Origin: Tubiluchus corallicola
Lineage: Eukaryota > Priapulida > Priapulimorpha > Priapulimorphida > Tubiluchidae
Reading direction: 5' to 3'
Assembly: GCA_030141605.1 (NCBI GenBank)
Contig: JAQGDQ010000011.1
Coordinates: 1,424,066-1,488,065 of the forward strand
Length of the DNA stretch: 64,000 nucleotides
This document shows positions 40,932 to 53,000 of this stretch, piece by piece. Both the position numbers and the translations under genes were made by a program. The notes below the pieces were generated by a model. It did not search any database. It saw only the letters and a list, made by a program, of their open reading frames with translations, and was not told the origin of the DNA. Position 1 is the first letter of the stretch. Every line of letters starts with the position of its first letter.

Positions 40932-43900
40932 AAGAAAAAGAGAATGAGAGGGGTCCATACTGCTTTTGTATGTTTAAAGCACATATGTGACTAATCAATT
41001 TCGTTAAAATCTTCATACATTGTGATAACTCCTCCAGTGAATGATTGCACTTGTCATTCCTTGCAAAGTCTTCTGGAGATAATAACAACTGTGAAGGCCT
41101 GCAACCATAATGTGAAAATGTAACTTTGGATCCATAAACATGCAGCCTTAATGCCTAACAAACAAAGGTGTTTGTAAATGCAATATACAGACCTATATAC
41201 AGTCTGTCCAAACAAGAATTCGCACTCGTTCAAAAAAATAAAAAAATTCAGCCTAATAAACTTGCAAACATTTGCATAATATCCCTGGCAGTCTTGGCAG
41301 TAGCAGTAGTCATTATAGTTGTTGTTATTGTTATGTTGTTGGTGTCATGAAGTAGATTTAGTTAAATTTAAACTGAATTTGGCATAATTATGAACTCCAT
41401 GTGGACAAATAGTCAGAGTGTATATCATAGCATGTGACTTATATTGCTATAGAATTGATTTTTCCTTTCCTTTCTGTATTTACAGGCCTGTAGCCAAAAT
41501 ATCAGAAAATAATCAGATTTAAATCTTTTAACTGTGGGAGTCCGGTTTTAAGCAAATTCCTTTGTGTAGAAATTGGCTTACCACAAAATTGGGATTATTT
41601 GTCCACTTGATTATGCATTTGTGATACTAAAAAACCAATCAGGTACAGACTTTTGTGAAAAATTGACAAATTATAGTAGCAAGGAATGCAAGGATCAATA
41701 TTGTGTTAACTATAAAAAATACGTTTGTTAAATATATCCTTATACATGTAACTTTTAGCCCTATAGAAAAATGCATGATGTCATTTGTAGATTTAAATTC
41801 CACATTTGCACAAAGAGAGATTGCTAGCCTACATTGAACAATACTTCAAAAGTGTGTCACTAAATGGCTATTTTTGCCTAATAATCGAACACTGTTTTTC
41901 TATTGTACAACATGGCGCCCATTGTTTGCCATACAACAGACCATAGAAGTTGTATAAGAACTTGGTACCCTTTGTTTGCCATACAACAGACCACAGATTT
42001 GTATGAGAACTTGGCACCCACCGTTTGCTACACAACAGACCACAGAATTTGCATTACAACTTGGCACCCTTTGTTTGCCATACAACAGACCACAGATTTG
42101 TATGAGAACTTGGCACCCACCGTTTGCTACACAACAGACCACAGAATTTGCATTACAACTTGGAGCCCATTGTTTACTATACAACAGATTATAGAATTTG
42201 TATTAGAAGTTGGCACCCATTGTTTGCCATACAACAGACCATAGAATTTGCATTAGCATGTGGCGTGCATTGTGGCTTTCCTTTTTGACTAGTAATCTCT
42301 CTTTATGCACTAGTGGCATTTAAATCTACGGACTTAATCATATTTGTAATTGTACAATCTTGTAACACAATAATAGTTTTAGTTCTATTTTGGCTTCGAT
42401 TATAATTATTGAACATTTATTAACGAAAAACAGACTTTTAGGTGCTTGTAAAGCTGCTTATGGCACTTGAATTATGATGCAAAACAGTTACAATTCTATT
42501 ATGATCCAACATTAACATCACAATTACACACGTAAATCCTTTGACTGATAGACATGCATATAACTGCTACATTTTGTTTATCTTCTATACAGCATTTGCA
42601 CAGTGCAGTGTAAAGCAAGGACTATTTCTCTGAGGTGCCTTATATGGAAGGTATAAGGTTTTCTGCTACAAAATCTTACTTCCTTATAAAGCTACTTTGT
42701 AAGGTCCTCACCTTTCACTTAAATCCATATCTTGACCACATTTGGCACAACAACTGTTCTTTTCTGCACATGAGCCGCATACAATATGGTAAGCAAACTT
42801 TACTTTCTTCTGTTGACATTTTGTACTGAAAGACAAAATAAGTTTTTTTCTGATTTCTGTTATTTGTAAAAAAGCCACAGATTTTATGTGTGTTTAGAAT
42901 GTAACCAGAATGATGATGATTGCTAGAAAATACGAAAACTGCCTAGTATACACCATTTTTTTTAATAAAATTAAGATACACGTATTTGAATGCAAGAGAA
43001 ACACATACATATACGTACATACAGCCTGCTATAGTATGGGTGATATTATGCCTCTTTAACCATAGCTATGCTATCATTAGGAAAATTAAACTCAAGTGGC
43101 AATGTAGGACTTTATTACATTGAAATAAGCATCTCTTGAAATCTAGTGTCTATAATAAAATAAAGCATACTTTGTATTTTTAGTTTCTACTGACAAAACT
43201 GGCTTCAATCAGAGAGGAAATGGCAATAAAATGAAACATATAAACAATCTGCATTAATTTTTTTATGAAAAGAATTTCAGCTTTTATCAGATTGGGCAGA
43301 AAGACAATGTCTACAGTCATTTAGTTTTGAAGCTTCTGCTGTATTTTATAATGCCATACTTGACCATACTTATACTGCCATACTATCGTTCTATAGCAGT
43401 GGCGGCTCGTGTATAGGAATAATAATATAATATAATAATATTATAATTCAATATAATAATCTTTTTTCTTTAGTTCTTTCTTTATACTTGTGCACCGGAG
43501 CACGCGAGGGAAGTACAATTTGCTTCACAGCCCAAGCAACGTGGTCTGAGATAAGATGCTGTACTTTAGGTAGAAAGAGTACTGTCGCTTACTGCAGTAT
43601 GTGTTGTCAGTCGTCACATGCTTAAAAGCGTGTATTGGCATATTCTTGAACTGCGACAATTTAGGCTATTCATGAGAAAACAATATTTTTTGCTTATGAG
43701 TTTATCAAGGTTATGTTTAAATTAGTCTGTTTGTTTAAAATTACAATTACAGCAGTATAATTACATATGTTTATTTCGTTCTACACAGTATTAAAACAAT
43801 GGCTAAAATTTTTTTAAATTTTACAGCACCCCCACTAATTTTAACTACGAGCCGACACTGCTCTATAGTAAAACACCGTGTAAAACATCTTGTATGTTCA

Positions 43901-44137
43901 TTAAACAACTGGCATAGAAATTGAAACTTACCATTTCTTGGGCACTGATAATGGCTTATACTTTTTATACTTGATCTTCCAGTCAATAATCTGTTTGCAT
44001 CTATTGCACACTCCTTCTATCTCCATCCTATTTAACATTTTTGTTCTCTGGCTCACATCATGCATGTCGTTCTTAAACACTTTCACGTTTTTGTGTTTTT
44101 GAGCCCTTTTCGTTAAATTTCCTCTTTGACAACTCAT
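40370..44137 (-). CDS. C9orf85: C9orf85-like zinc-ribbon protein
   Basis: Four coding exons: 44137-43932, 42825-42712, 41098-41019, 40575-40370. Phases close to 201 residues and a stop. The N-terminus MSCQRGNLTKRAQKHKN and KYKPLSVPKKC match the family (human starts MSSQKGN and has KYSKYKPLSKPKKC). Four CxxC pairs at residues 44/47, 69/72, 85/88 and 95/98 suggest two zinc sites. Beyond residue ~105 the sequence is divergent; a further cluster C185-C188-C192 lies 10 residues from the C-terminus. Exon 2 ends at a GTGAGG donor preferred over a nearby GTGAAA by frame. Molecular function of the family is not established to my knowledge. Intron 1 holds a hAT miniature element, intron 2 a minisatellite, intron 3 a long GA tract. 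Confidence 0.88.
40744..40939. repeat. GA/GGGA polypurine tract in C9orf85-like intron 3
   Basis: Imperfect purine-rich lead (40744-40778), then (AG)n to ~40816, a (GGGA)n block ~40817-40842, then (AG)n to ~40929. The transcript strand carries the (CT)n version. AG-GGGA-AG is nearly mirror-symmetric, a layout that can form intramolecular triplex DNA. It spans half of a 443-bp intron. Confidence 0.95.
41912..42262. repeat. 50-bp minisatellite, seven units with a 99-bp dimer level
   Basis: Unit starts at 41912, 41962, 42011, 42061, 42110, 42160 and 42210, giving periods of 50/49/50/49/50/50. Core words are TTGGCACCC, TTTGCCATACAACAGACCA and AGAATTTG. The pairs 41962-42060 and 42061-42159 are almost identical as a 99-bp dimer, so recent amplification copied two units together. 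Lies in intron 2 of the C9orf85-like gene. Open frames through it are a by-product of the repeat. Confidence 0.93.
43397..43860. mobile_element. hAT-type miniature element, CAGTGGCGGCTCG ends (464 bp)
   Basis: The left end CAGTGGCGGCTCGT and the inverted right end CAGTGTCGGCTCGT form terminal inverted repeats. Flanks are TTCTATAG (43389-43396) and CTCTATAG (43861-43868), an 8-bp target duplication with one mismatch, the hAT hallmark. No transposase. In intron 1 of the C9orf85-like gene. Confidence 0.88.
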
Positions 44138-46169
44138 GTTTTAGATCCTGAGAAATACAAAATTGCTGACTGAAATTTGTTAGAAATGACCAAGTTGACT
44201 GATCATCTTTTTTAGCATTCGTTTGTGTATTTTGTATAACTTTAAAAAATATTATGCTGTAATGAACAGTTGGACATCAAAGTACACATTTTTAAATACA
44301 GAAAGCAAAACTGTTTACCCAAGACAAATCTCCTGATCAGAAATAAGAAAATATTTATAGTGCTTAATAACTAGTTTGGTCTGGCCTATTTATATTGCTC
44401 GCAAAGTTCCTGTTGTCCCATCATAAATATTTTTATTTTTAGGTATTTGGCTATTATAGAGAGTGACTGAAATACAACTTTTTTCAACTTAGTTATTCAT
44501 TTATTATACTTCACAAGTTACAAACTTGTGTTAGTGAGCACTGATTAAAAGGGGTCATTTAAAACTTGCATGACTGAAGCGGCTGAATATGAAGGAATGA
44601 AAAACAACACTTGAAGAAAATTGTCTAGCTTTGACGGAAGACCAAAGTACAAATCGTTTTTAGAACTTTTGTCCACTTGATGCACATTAGGTTTCAGTGT
44701 GGGCCAAACTACTTCAAAGTGGTGCTTGAAAAAATATTGTGCGAGGTAACATGACAGCCTGTTCTTAGAAGCAGAAAATCGCTATTCACGAAAATAAAAC
44801 CACCATAGGTAATAATATTTGTAAAGTCACTACCAGGAAACACTAGAACTGCACAGATTTAACAAAAATAATCTGTTTTACTGAAAACACTAAAGAAGTT
44901 TCACATAAGCAACACACTCATCAGCTTAAGGCGGTAACGTTACAGCTGACTACAGGGATCCCAGATTGGGCGAGGCTAATGGTAAATAATAGTAATGCCT
45001 ACATCATAAGTAGGATGTAACCGATGTCACAGAGGTGAGTGTTGGCACAATTGAAACCACAGTGCTCTTACACTTCTTCATACTTATGAAAGAAAGTGTG
45101 GAGTTGGTCCGAGCCACAGAACGAGGCAGCACTATAAAACATTTTCCTTAACTGTTTATTTAATTCATAGGTGGCGCCAATAGCAAACTACTAGTAATTT
45201 AATTTCCATTATAGAACATAGGTGGTACCGCCCAGTTACTATAAGCATCTTGCATGCTAGCATGCATCCAGGCAAGAATTGGTAGATATTTATAGAAATG
45301 AAGCCGGCTTTTACATGGACAAGCCTAAATGGTTACTCACTCACATAAATATATTTGGCAGGCTCTTCATGAAGCCATCAATCAAATTAAATAAAATATG
45401 CCGGACAAATTATGTCCGCCAAAATATTATACTTAGGGTATCATTTTAAGTACAATATCATATAATGATTATCAAAATCATTATCAATGTCATTAGCACA
45501 ACATCAATGCATCCACAAACAAATACTCATCATGATTAACACACCGTAATGATCGGTTTCTAACATCCTCATATCATTTTAGGAGACTGCAGTTGTCCAA
45601 ACAATGCTTGAGGATTTTACAGCAAACGAGATGATTTTACAACAAACGAGATTGCATTGTACATAAAAATACCAAATTATAATGTCATGGAATCAACTAT
45701 AAACATCATAAAATCGTAATTATCAGTCAAAATCATTGTTATCATTAGAGTTCTATCATTATGCTCTTCTTCTTCTTCATCATCTTCTTCTCTTCCAGTC
45801 AAAGGTCCATGCTTGGTCCAATATAGGCGAGAAAAACGAGATCTTCCACTGGAGGTATGGACATTGGCATCTGGGTACAATGTCTCAAGTTATCCTTGAC
45901 CCCACAGGCAGGGTTGTCAGTGTGGACGGGCAGTATGTCCTTATTATAAACTGTTGCTGCCACGTCATCGATGTCAGAAATTCACCATTATCAAAAGTGT
46001 CACTATCAATCGTTATATCATCACATCATCTAGGCAGCTAAAGCTGATAAACAACGACTGAAGATTTTACAGCAACGTTAGATTTCTGCCACATCAGAAT
46101 TCGAATTCTTCAGCAACCGAAATTATATTGTACATAAAATACCACATCATCGAAGGAGTTTGTTAAATA

Positions 46170-47091
46170 TCATATAATCATCATCAACACTTCATTCTCT
46201 GCCTCTGTGTAACCTTCATATTCTTCTAAAGGCGGAAGGTCTTCTAGTTGAGAGGGTCGGACAACACAGACGGGAAGGCGATGGTGGCATAGTGATGTGG
46301 GTTTGGCTGGCAACCATATTAAATGTATGTGGTTGTATGGAACATGGTAGGGATGCAGGGATTGTGGCTGAATGGGTGATGATGGCACAACCTGCTTGTT
46401 TAGTACAATGTTTACCAAAAGGCACCTAGCAGGGTGGTGAGTGAAATTGCACAGCCATGTTTGTGACCATTACTTCGATGTGACAGTTGACGAATTGTTG
46501 TAACTCCCGTCCCTTCATGAAAATTTGATGGTTTGTCGTGGTTTGTTTCAAAATATCAGGGAGGGCCGACCAGGCGACATTGTGAATTTTCATTTGGTGA
46601 TAACATGCCTGGCATTGCATTATATAGGGTCTTTGTTGTCACGTAATGGCTATGGTAATGCTGTAACTAATTCATCCCAAAGAGAGCCAGCAAACAAGTT
46701 GTCTACTGCAAAATTGGTATCTAAACGAGAAGAAGTCTGATTTTCATAATAAATAGGGAGTGATCCTTGCAAATAATAAAAGGTCACTTGTTCTTTGTGA
46801 AATGGTACTACGTAATATTGTCCATTGTTTATGTGATACAAAGTGGTGGAGACGTTGCGAATGTGATTTGCTTGTCACAGTTCTGTGCAATAAATTTTCC
46901 ATCCTTTTTGAGCAAAGCGGGTAGACAGGTTCTTTACGTGTATTAAAATTAAAAATAAGCTTCACATTACGACAAGCCGAGTATTGTGTCTGCAAATAAG
47001 TACTGGTGGTTACTTCGTCTACTTCGTAACAGCATGTTCCATCCTTTGAGACTGTTAAATATATTGTAGACAGAGATATAAGCATGAACAC
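46170..47091 (-). pseudogene. Possible decayed coding region (frameshifted, secreted/glycoprotein-like)
   Basis: On the minus strand, successive open frames overlap and shift. 47091-46744 opens with a hydrophobic start (MFMLISLSTIYLTVS) followed by Cys residues. A second frame near 46870-46650 has N-glycosylation sequons (NVS, NQT) and ends SLWDELVTALP. A third (46620-46216) is Cys-containing and interrupted by one stop. A fourth ends in an acidic tail (46418-46170). The stretch is less AT-rich than its surroundings. Together these suggest one gene or mobile-element gene broken by indels. I recognise no family, and chance open frames in repeats remain possible. Confidence 0.3.
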
Positions 47092-48939
47092 TTTCGTAAC
47101 TGGGTGAGCACTGGGCAGAGCTTAAGCCTCGTACAGAGTAAACATATCAGTTACGCGAACGAATAGAAGTGTTAACATCGAGAAGTCTTTCGGAATTAAG
47201 ACAGTTTTTATAATCTATGAAAAATATTGCCAAACACTGGTATGAGGCTCTTGCAGAAATATTAAACCTTGTGATAGATAGCTTTCAATTTACCGTAAAT
47301 AAAAATTAATTGCTTGTGCGGTATTAGTGATGTTGGAGTTTTGCTAGCTAACCACATTGAAAGTGCTGCCCCAAATGACAGTCACGCAGAGATTTGTGAC
47401 TCAATGTTATTGCTGCTATCTACTGGACAAAAGACGAAGCTAAAATCTGCCATAGAAAGCATTGCGAAGTAAGGAGTCACACGCATGTTAAGTTTATTTA
47501 AATTACAAGTTGATAGGATGTACAGTGCCTCACTAAGAACTCATCAGAAGTTATTGTGCATAACACCAAGAAAGCAATTTTGAATAACTGCACATCGGTA
47601 CTCACCACTGAAAGGATTAACGAAGAATTCTGGAAAGGACGAGTAATCACCTTAATATTATAATAAGCAATAATTTGATTTTGTGAGTGATGAACTGATA
47701 ATACATGTGTGCAATCCAAATGGTATGCTTTAGGTTAGCTAATGCCTGAGCACTATGTGAGATGATCGCTTGCCGACATCCCTGTGCAGTGTGCACCCCA
47801 GCGCCACGTACCACCTCGTACCGCCGTACTATCTCACAATTTGTATCTCGCCGCAACGCAATGTATCCTGGCTCTGTACGTGAGTCGCGGTGCAGCACAT
47901 GACAAAGCAGCACACAGCAGGAGATGTGCAGATACAGCGAGGCGGTACAGAACACACTGTCTGCAGTGCATTGTAACGACGCTGGAATATTCTGTTCGAC
48001 TAGAACTCTTTTTTAATTTCTTCAGTTGTGTTAGGTAGACCTACCTTCAGTTTAGTGCTAAAGTGATTATATTGGAATGAATACTCGTGCAGGATCAACT
48101 AATGTGGATAATTCTTTTACGTTTGTTCACGGCGAAACCCTTTTTTTGTCATTGAATATCAGTGTTAATTTTGAGTATGCAGCAATATATTTCCCAAAAA
48201 GAAACTGGCAATATGGGAATCTTTGGAGCCTTTCCGATCAAGTTTTAGCGAAATTCTGGCCCTTTTTAACGACGCCTGTTTTGGCTATTAAAGTTTTATT
48301 AAAGTTCTTCTTATGAACTTCTTATGAATGATTTTTTTGGAAATTTATAAGTACGAACGTTCTTAGCGTTACTAACAGATTCATTCAGCCAGTTTGCCTA
48401 AAAATATTCTTAAATTTCTTCGTAACTTTACTCGCTGATTAGAACTTGCATAAGTACAGTTTTGTACGTGGCAATGGTTTTGCGGAAGAGGAAAGGTTGA
48501 TAATAGAAATTTGATATGTAGAAAACATATTTTTCGCAATAGATTAGAATTAGACCTTTCAAATGAAAGCGATATGCGAGCTATAGTTCGCACAGCAAAC
48601 CATAAAGCTGCGTCTGTTTTTCTTTTTCTGTCTATATGTCTGTCTATATGTACCTATTGACCACCTACCTACCTTAAATGCTCATCTGTGGATTGACTGA
48701 CTAACCAGCCAATTGACCGACCGTCTTTTGTTTTGTTCCTCACTTCTTAGTTTGGGACTTCTTTTACACATTGTTAAGTATTGTGCTTTCTCCTGTACCA
48801 ACATCGTCCACTATCGGTTAGCACGAACATTCGAGATCAAACGAGTGGTTTGAATTCATTTAAAACCTGAAGTTGTAGATTCGAATTGTACAGCACTTCA
48901 ACCACTTTATTACAACGTTTGGAATATCACGCAATTACC

Positions 48940-49690
48940 GCAATTTTTTGTGCACAAGTTTTAAATGTGTGCTTGCGCAGCAAAAAATGCCGGTCAAACT
49001 TTTTTAGTTATTCAAATGTTCTGAATCTCTAGTTCATGGGGATCATTTTGATACCAAGTTTGTCACTGTATGTTATTTCTAAGCTGAGATATTCCACATT
49101 GAAGTTGAGGTGCAGGCTGCATACTGAAAAACATAATTTTGAGAAAATCACCGTTAAAGTTTGTCATTGTTTTATGCCGCATTTCTATAAAGCACTTAGT
49201 AACTGCAGGAACTGGTGGTTGCTATCGACGTTTGTAACAGCACATTGAAGCTACACTTAAATCCTGTGGATGGCTCGTCCAAACGAATATCTGAGCTTGG
49301 CAGAAAAGAACGCAAGTAAAATGACTGCTTCCACAGGCTACTATTGGAGTTTTAAAAATACGAGTTTTTGAGAAATATAGTGCTAGTTTTTAGTAAGAGA
49401 AGTGGGTAAGGACTAAGGTGTTATAAAACCAAATTTTTAGTAATTTCTAAACAATCTCTTGGCATTTTTATGCTAGAACGCAAGAGTTCAATATATTTAG
49501 AGTTTGTTTTTGTAAAATAAAAAACAAAAAAGAAAAGATATTTTATCCAATTTTTGCTGTATGCATTCTATTTTGTAGCATCACAGTTCATAATGCAGTT
49601 TTAACTGTGCCGACTGGACTATAACTGGATGGACTGGACTGGACTGTGCCGACTGTAACTGGACGGTTTTGGTCTGCATACACAGAATTA
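48940..49690 (+). repeat. Dispersed repeat family R2, copy 2 (intergenic)
   Basis: Diverged copy of 20985-21735, same orientation, in the spacer between the C9orf85-like gene and METTL25B. It ends near a short local tandem of GGACTGGACT/ACTGGA words (49610-49665) that the first copy lacks. Confidence 0.7.
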
Positions 49691-50017
49691 TTAGTGGATT
49701 TACGGCACAACGAAATAGTAATAGACATTTCTTGCATTAAATTTTTGGAAAGTTACTTAGTGCCTTTTTTGTCATAATTGATCTTTCATGTAGCACTTGG
49801 TACGCGCAAAGTGGTCGGTGCGTTGTTGTTGCAGACGAATTACGGGTTAATACAGAACACACATAAGAAAACCAAACAAAATATTGACAAAGTTTATTCT
49901 TGTTTATTATACCATAGAATTACTCGCAATGCAACATATACAAAAGATCAAGATTACCCACAATATTAAGATCCATATTTATACTGCGACGACTGATTAC
50001 AACATTTTTGCGTCCAG

Positions 50018-53000
50018 ATGACTTATGTTGACCCAGTGGAACTGACTACAATTTTGGATAAAGAATTTACGTTCTTTCACACGTGTAGATGGATCGCTGA
50101 CGCTTATGTTGTGGTAAACTTGTTTCAAACAAGTTGTTTGTGATTAAGGAAATTGATTATTAGTATAATTGGCAGTTATTTATTTATAATTATACCTGAT
50201 ATTTCGACTGTAAGCGTAATTCATACTGAGTTGTGGTTATGTTGCTGTCTCTAAAGTGGCATAAATGCAACTTGCAGTTGCCGATGTATTTTTCTTTTTA
50301 TGCTGCTATTCGTTTTGTGTTTTTTCTGCAGGCCCGCAGGGTGGAAACCACATCCGTACATTACATAAACGCGCGTTACTTAAGCCCTGCCTTCATTTAC
50401 TTTTATAGTCCTATGCTGTTCGATTTATGAAATTTTATATTATAATGGTTTATGTATAATTATTCACTTGTTTTCAAATTGTTTTTGTATGTTTAATTAT
50501 TGAATTTTTATTCTTTATTCAGGAGTTCTACGTGCAAGATTTTTGGCATAAGTTGCCATCTTGCTGGCAACGATCTTTGGAAAATGTTGAACCCTGGCAA
50601 CTGGCAGAGTTGTTGTGTGATGGGAATCAGAAGTGGTAATGAATTAAATATGTCACAAAAACTGAGTGACGTCTCCACTGTGGGAGTGATGTTAGTCTAC
50701 CCATTAACGAAAAATGCTACTCAGTGGTCACTATACTGATACAATATGTAATTTTGTAAAATCTATCCACGAAGTTTTTACCTAGGTATAAGATAATATA
50801 ATATAAGATAATATTTATTTACACAATAGAATTACAAACAAATAATAAATAAACTTATAAAAAATAAACACTTTTATTATAACCAACACAGTAACAGAGT
50901 TTTCAGTTCAAGATGATAATGTTAGAGCTGACTTCAACTGAGAAGCTCAGTTTGAGTAGAGTTAAAGTTGATGGAAGTAACTAATGTGGTAGAGGGAGGA
51001 CTGATACAATCTAAGTGCTGTCACACTTTTACGCAAAACTCTTTATGGCCATTGCTAACAACTTTGCCTTGCTACTTTACATATTTTAGCATTTTTTTAT
51101 TTCAGCTTTTTAATCACTTCATTCAAGTAAATAATTTGAAAATATTAAGTCTCTGGGATTGCCTAGAATCTTGCATCAATCAGATGATATATATGCATTT
51201 GGCATATTTAATGGTTTTGGCAGTAACACATACATCAAAAATTCAAAATCTTTTAAATTTTTTTATGCAGCTTTTTGAATATGAAATATTACTGCGTTCA
51301 CGGTCAGTTTGGTCAAAAGCATCGATAATGTCATGAATATGGTAAGTGGTAAGACAAACAGGAAATTCTGTTGATCTGCTTTAGGCCCATGATGTGGCTA
51401 TTTAGTCACTGTGACTCATTATTCGACTAACCTGCTTAAACTATCTACATTTGTTATTACAGGTCGCGAGTATGGCCGCTGTCATTGTTAGCATACAGAG
51501 TAGCTGCTGCTGTTCTCTCTTTGCCCCGAATGCCTGACGAGAACACTTTTTTGTCCGATGACAGCGAGATGTCCAATTTCGATTCATTAGAAGATTTTCA
51601 GAAAGACAAGCATCAAAGAACTCTTTGCGCAAAGGCTGTGGCTGGCTTGCGCTATCATCGCGTAAAGTCAAAAAAACTTCACGAGATCCACAGACTGGCT
51701 TATGTGAGTTTGTGACTGTCTGTTCAATTAATGAATCAGATAACAGCTAATTTTTAATTTTTCAGTTTTCATTTGTTTGTCTATGTTTCTGTATTTGTTT
51801 TCATTTGTTTGTCTATGATTCTGCATCTAATTAGTGTGCATCCAACAGTTCGTGGTTGATGAAGTCAAATCTGAGGTGAACAAAAACTGTTGATCAAATA
51901 AGAATAGTTGTGATTTCTGGGTGAATTTTAAAGGAAAGGCCAAATTTTCTGGAAAGTCAGGCTTATTTGAATACTTGCGAGAAATGTTAGAAGGATTTAG
52001 TAGTAAAAGTGTTATAAATGACTGATGTAATTAATAAAATCTCTTTAAAGTCACAATCACTTCGTGCTTGGGCGCTCCCATTTTCAATGCCCATTCTTCT
52101 TTCTATGACGTCATTCATCCTGAAGAAAAGTAGCACACTGTCAATCTTTCATCAAAAGTATAATAAGTTTTTATAGAATAATTAGATGGTTATTTTGTAA
52201 TGTTTTGCATGAACATTAGGTAAACTGCAGAAATTTGAATTAGTTTAAGTAATATGTACTTACGGAAAGCCACAATGCACTCACAAAAAGTCATGAAGTC
52301 TCCCAGTTACGTCATAATTTTCAAGTTAATGGCAGCAACCATCATGCCTGAAAATTTCTATTCAGAGATAGTATATTTTAAATTTTTCTAGACAATTTTT
52401 TGCAAATTTCTCTTTTATATTTTAGTGATAACAATAATGTAAACCCAACATACTGAGTGACTTCCTTTAAGGACATTATCACAAGATTCAGAAGAGTTTT
52501 TGTGAAGAATATAAATGCAGTCTTGATATTTTTCTGTCTATACTGAAAATTGCTTTCAATAATTTCTCTCAAAGGCACATTTTGAAGTCTATTTAATACT
52601 GTCACTTGTGGTACTACTGGAACATAGATGATTATCAAGGATAATCCTCGGAGGTGAATTGTAAAATGGCAGAAGATGCATCGGCCATCTTCCTGTGCGA
52701 GTAAATCCTCTCTCAATCACCGAAATAGTGAGAGGGTGAAGAACTCTGTTAGAAGCAATTTGCCAGCCATTCACCAAGGTATTTACTGACTAGGAGCAGT
52801 GTTTCTTAACTTTAATTGCAAATATTATGACCTTTTTTCTAGGCTCAGCAATTCCACTATAGTCATTATTGTAGGTTGTACATTCACTTGCTTCCAAAGT
52901 CGACTGTAGCAAGGTGATAGACGTCGGGTGCGGTCAAGGTCACCTCTCCAGATTCCTCTCATTTGGTTTGGGTTTGAATGTGATTAGTATTGATGCAGAT

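Larger units (their letters stand above)
44138..50017. other. 5.9-kb intergenic region between C9orf85-like gene and METTL25B
   Basis: Divergent spacer that should contain both promoters at its ends. Contents: a pair of similar segments (45590-45700 and 46040-46165) sharing GATTTTACAGCAA and TATTGTACATAAAA words, a set of open minus-strand frames (46170-47091, listed separately), a relatively CG-rich patch (47760-47990) of unknown nature, and repeat R2 copy 2. No confident gene. Confidence 0.6.

Noticed and set aside
40663-41088. Serine/leucine or arginine/glutamate repeat proteins
   Set aside because: Translation of the GA/CT tract. Only the 41019-41098 part is coding, as exon 3 of the C9orf85-like gene, which ends at a GTATGA donor before the tract.
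41903-42244. Long open frames on both strands with repeated peptide units
   Set aside because: They are produced by the 50-bp minisatellite inside an intron; several frames are open at once.
47320-47472. ~50-codon plus-strand open stretch (LLANHIESAAPNDSHAEI...) that looks protein-like
   Set aside because: No start codon in a good context, no convincing splice sites joining it to METTL25B, and no family recognised.
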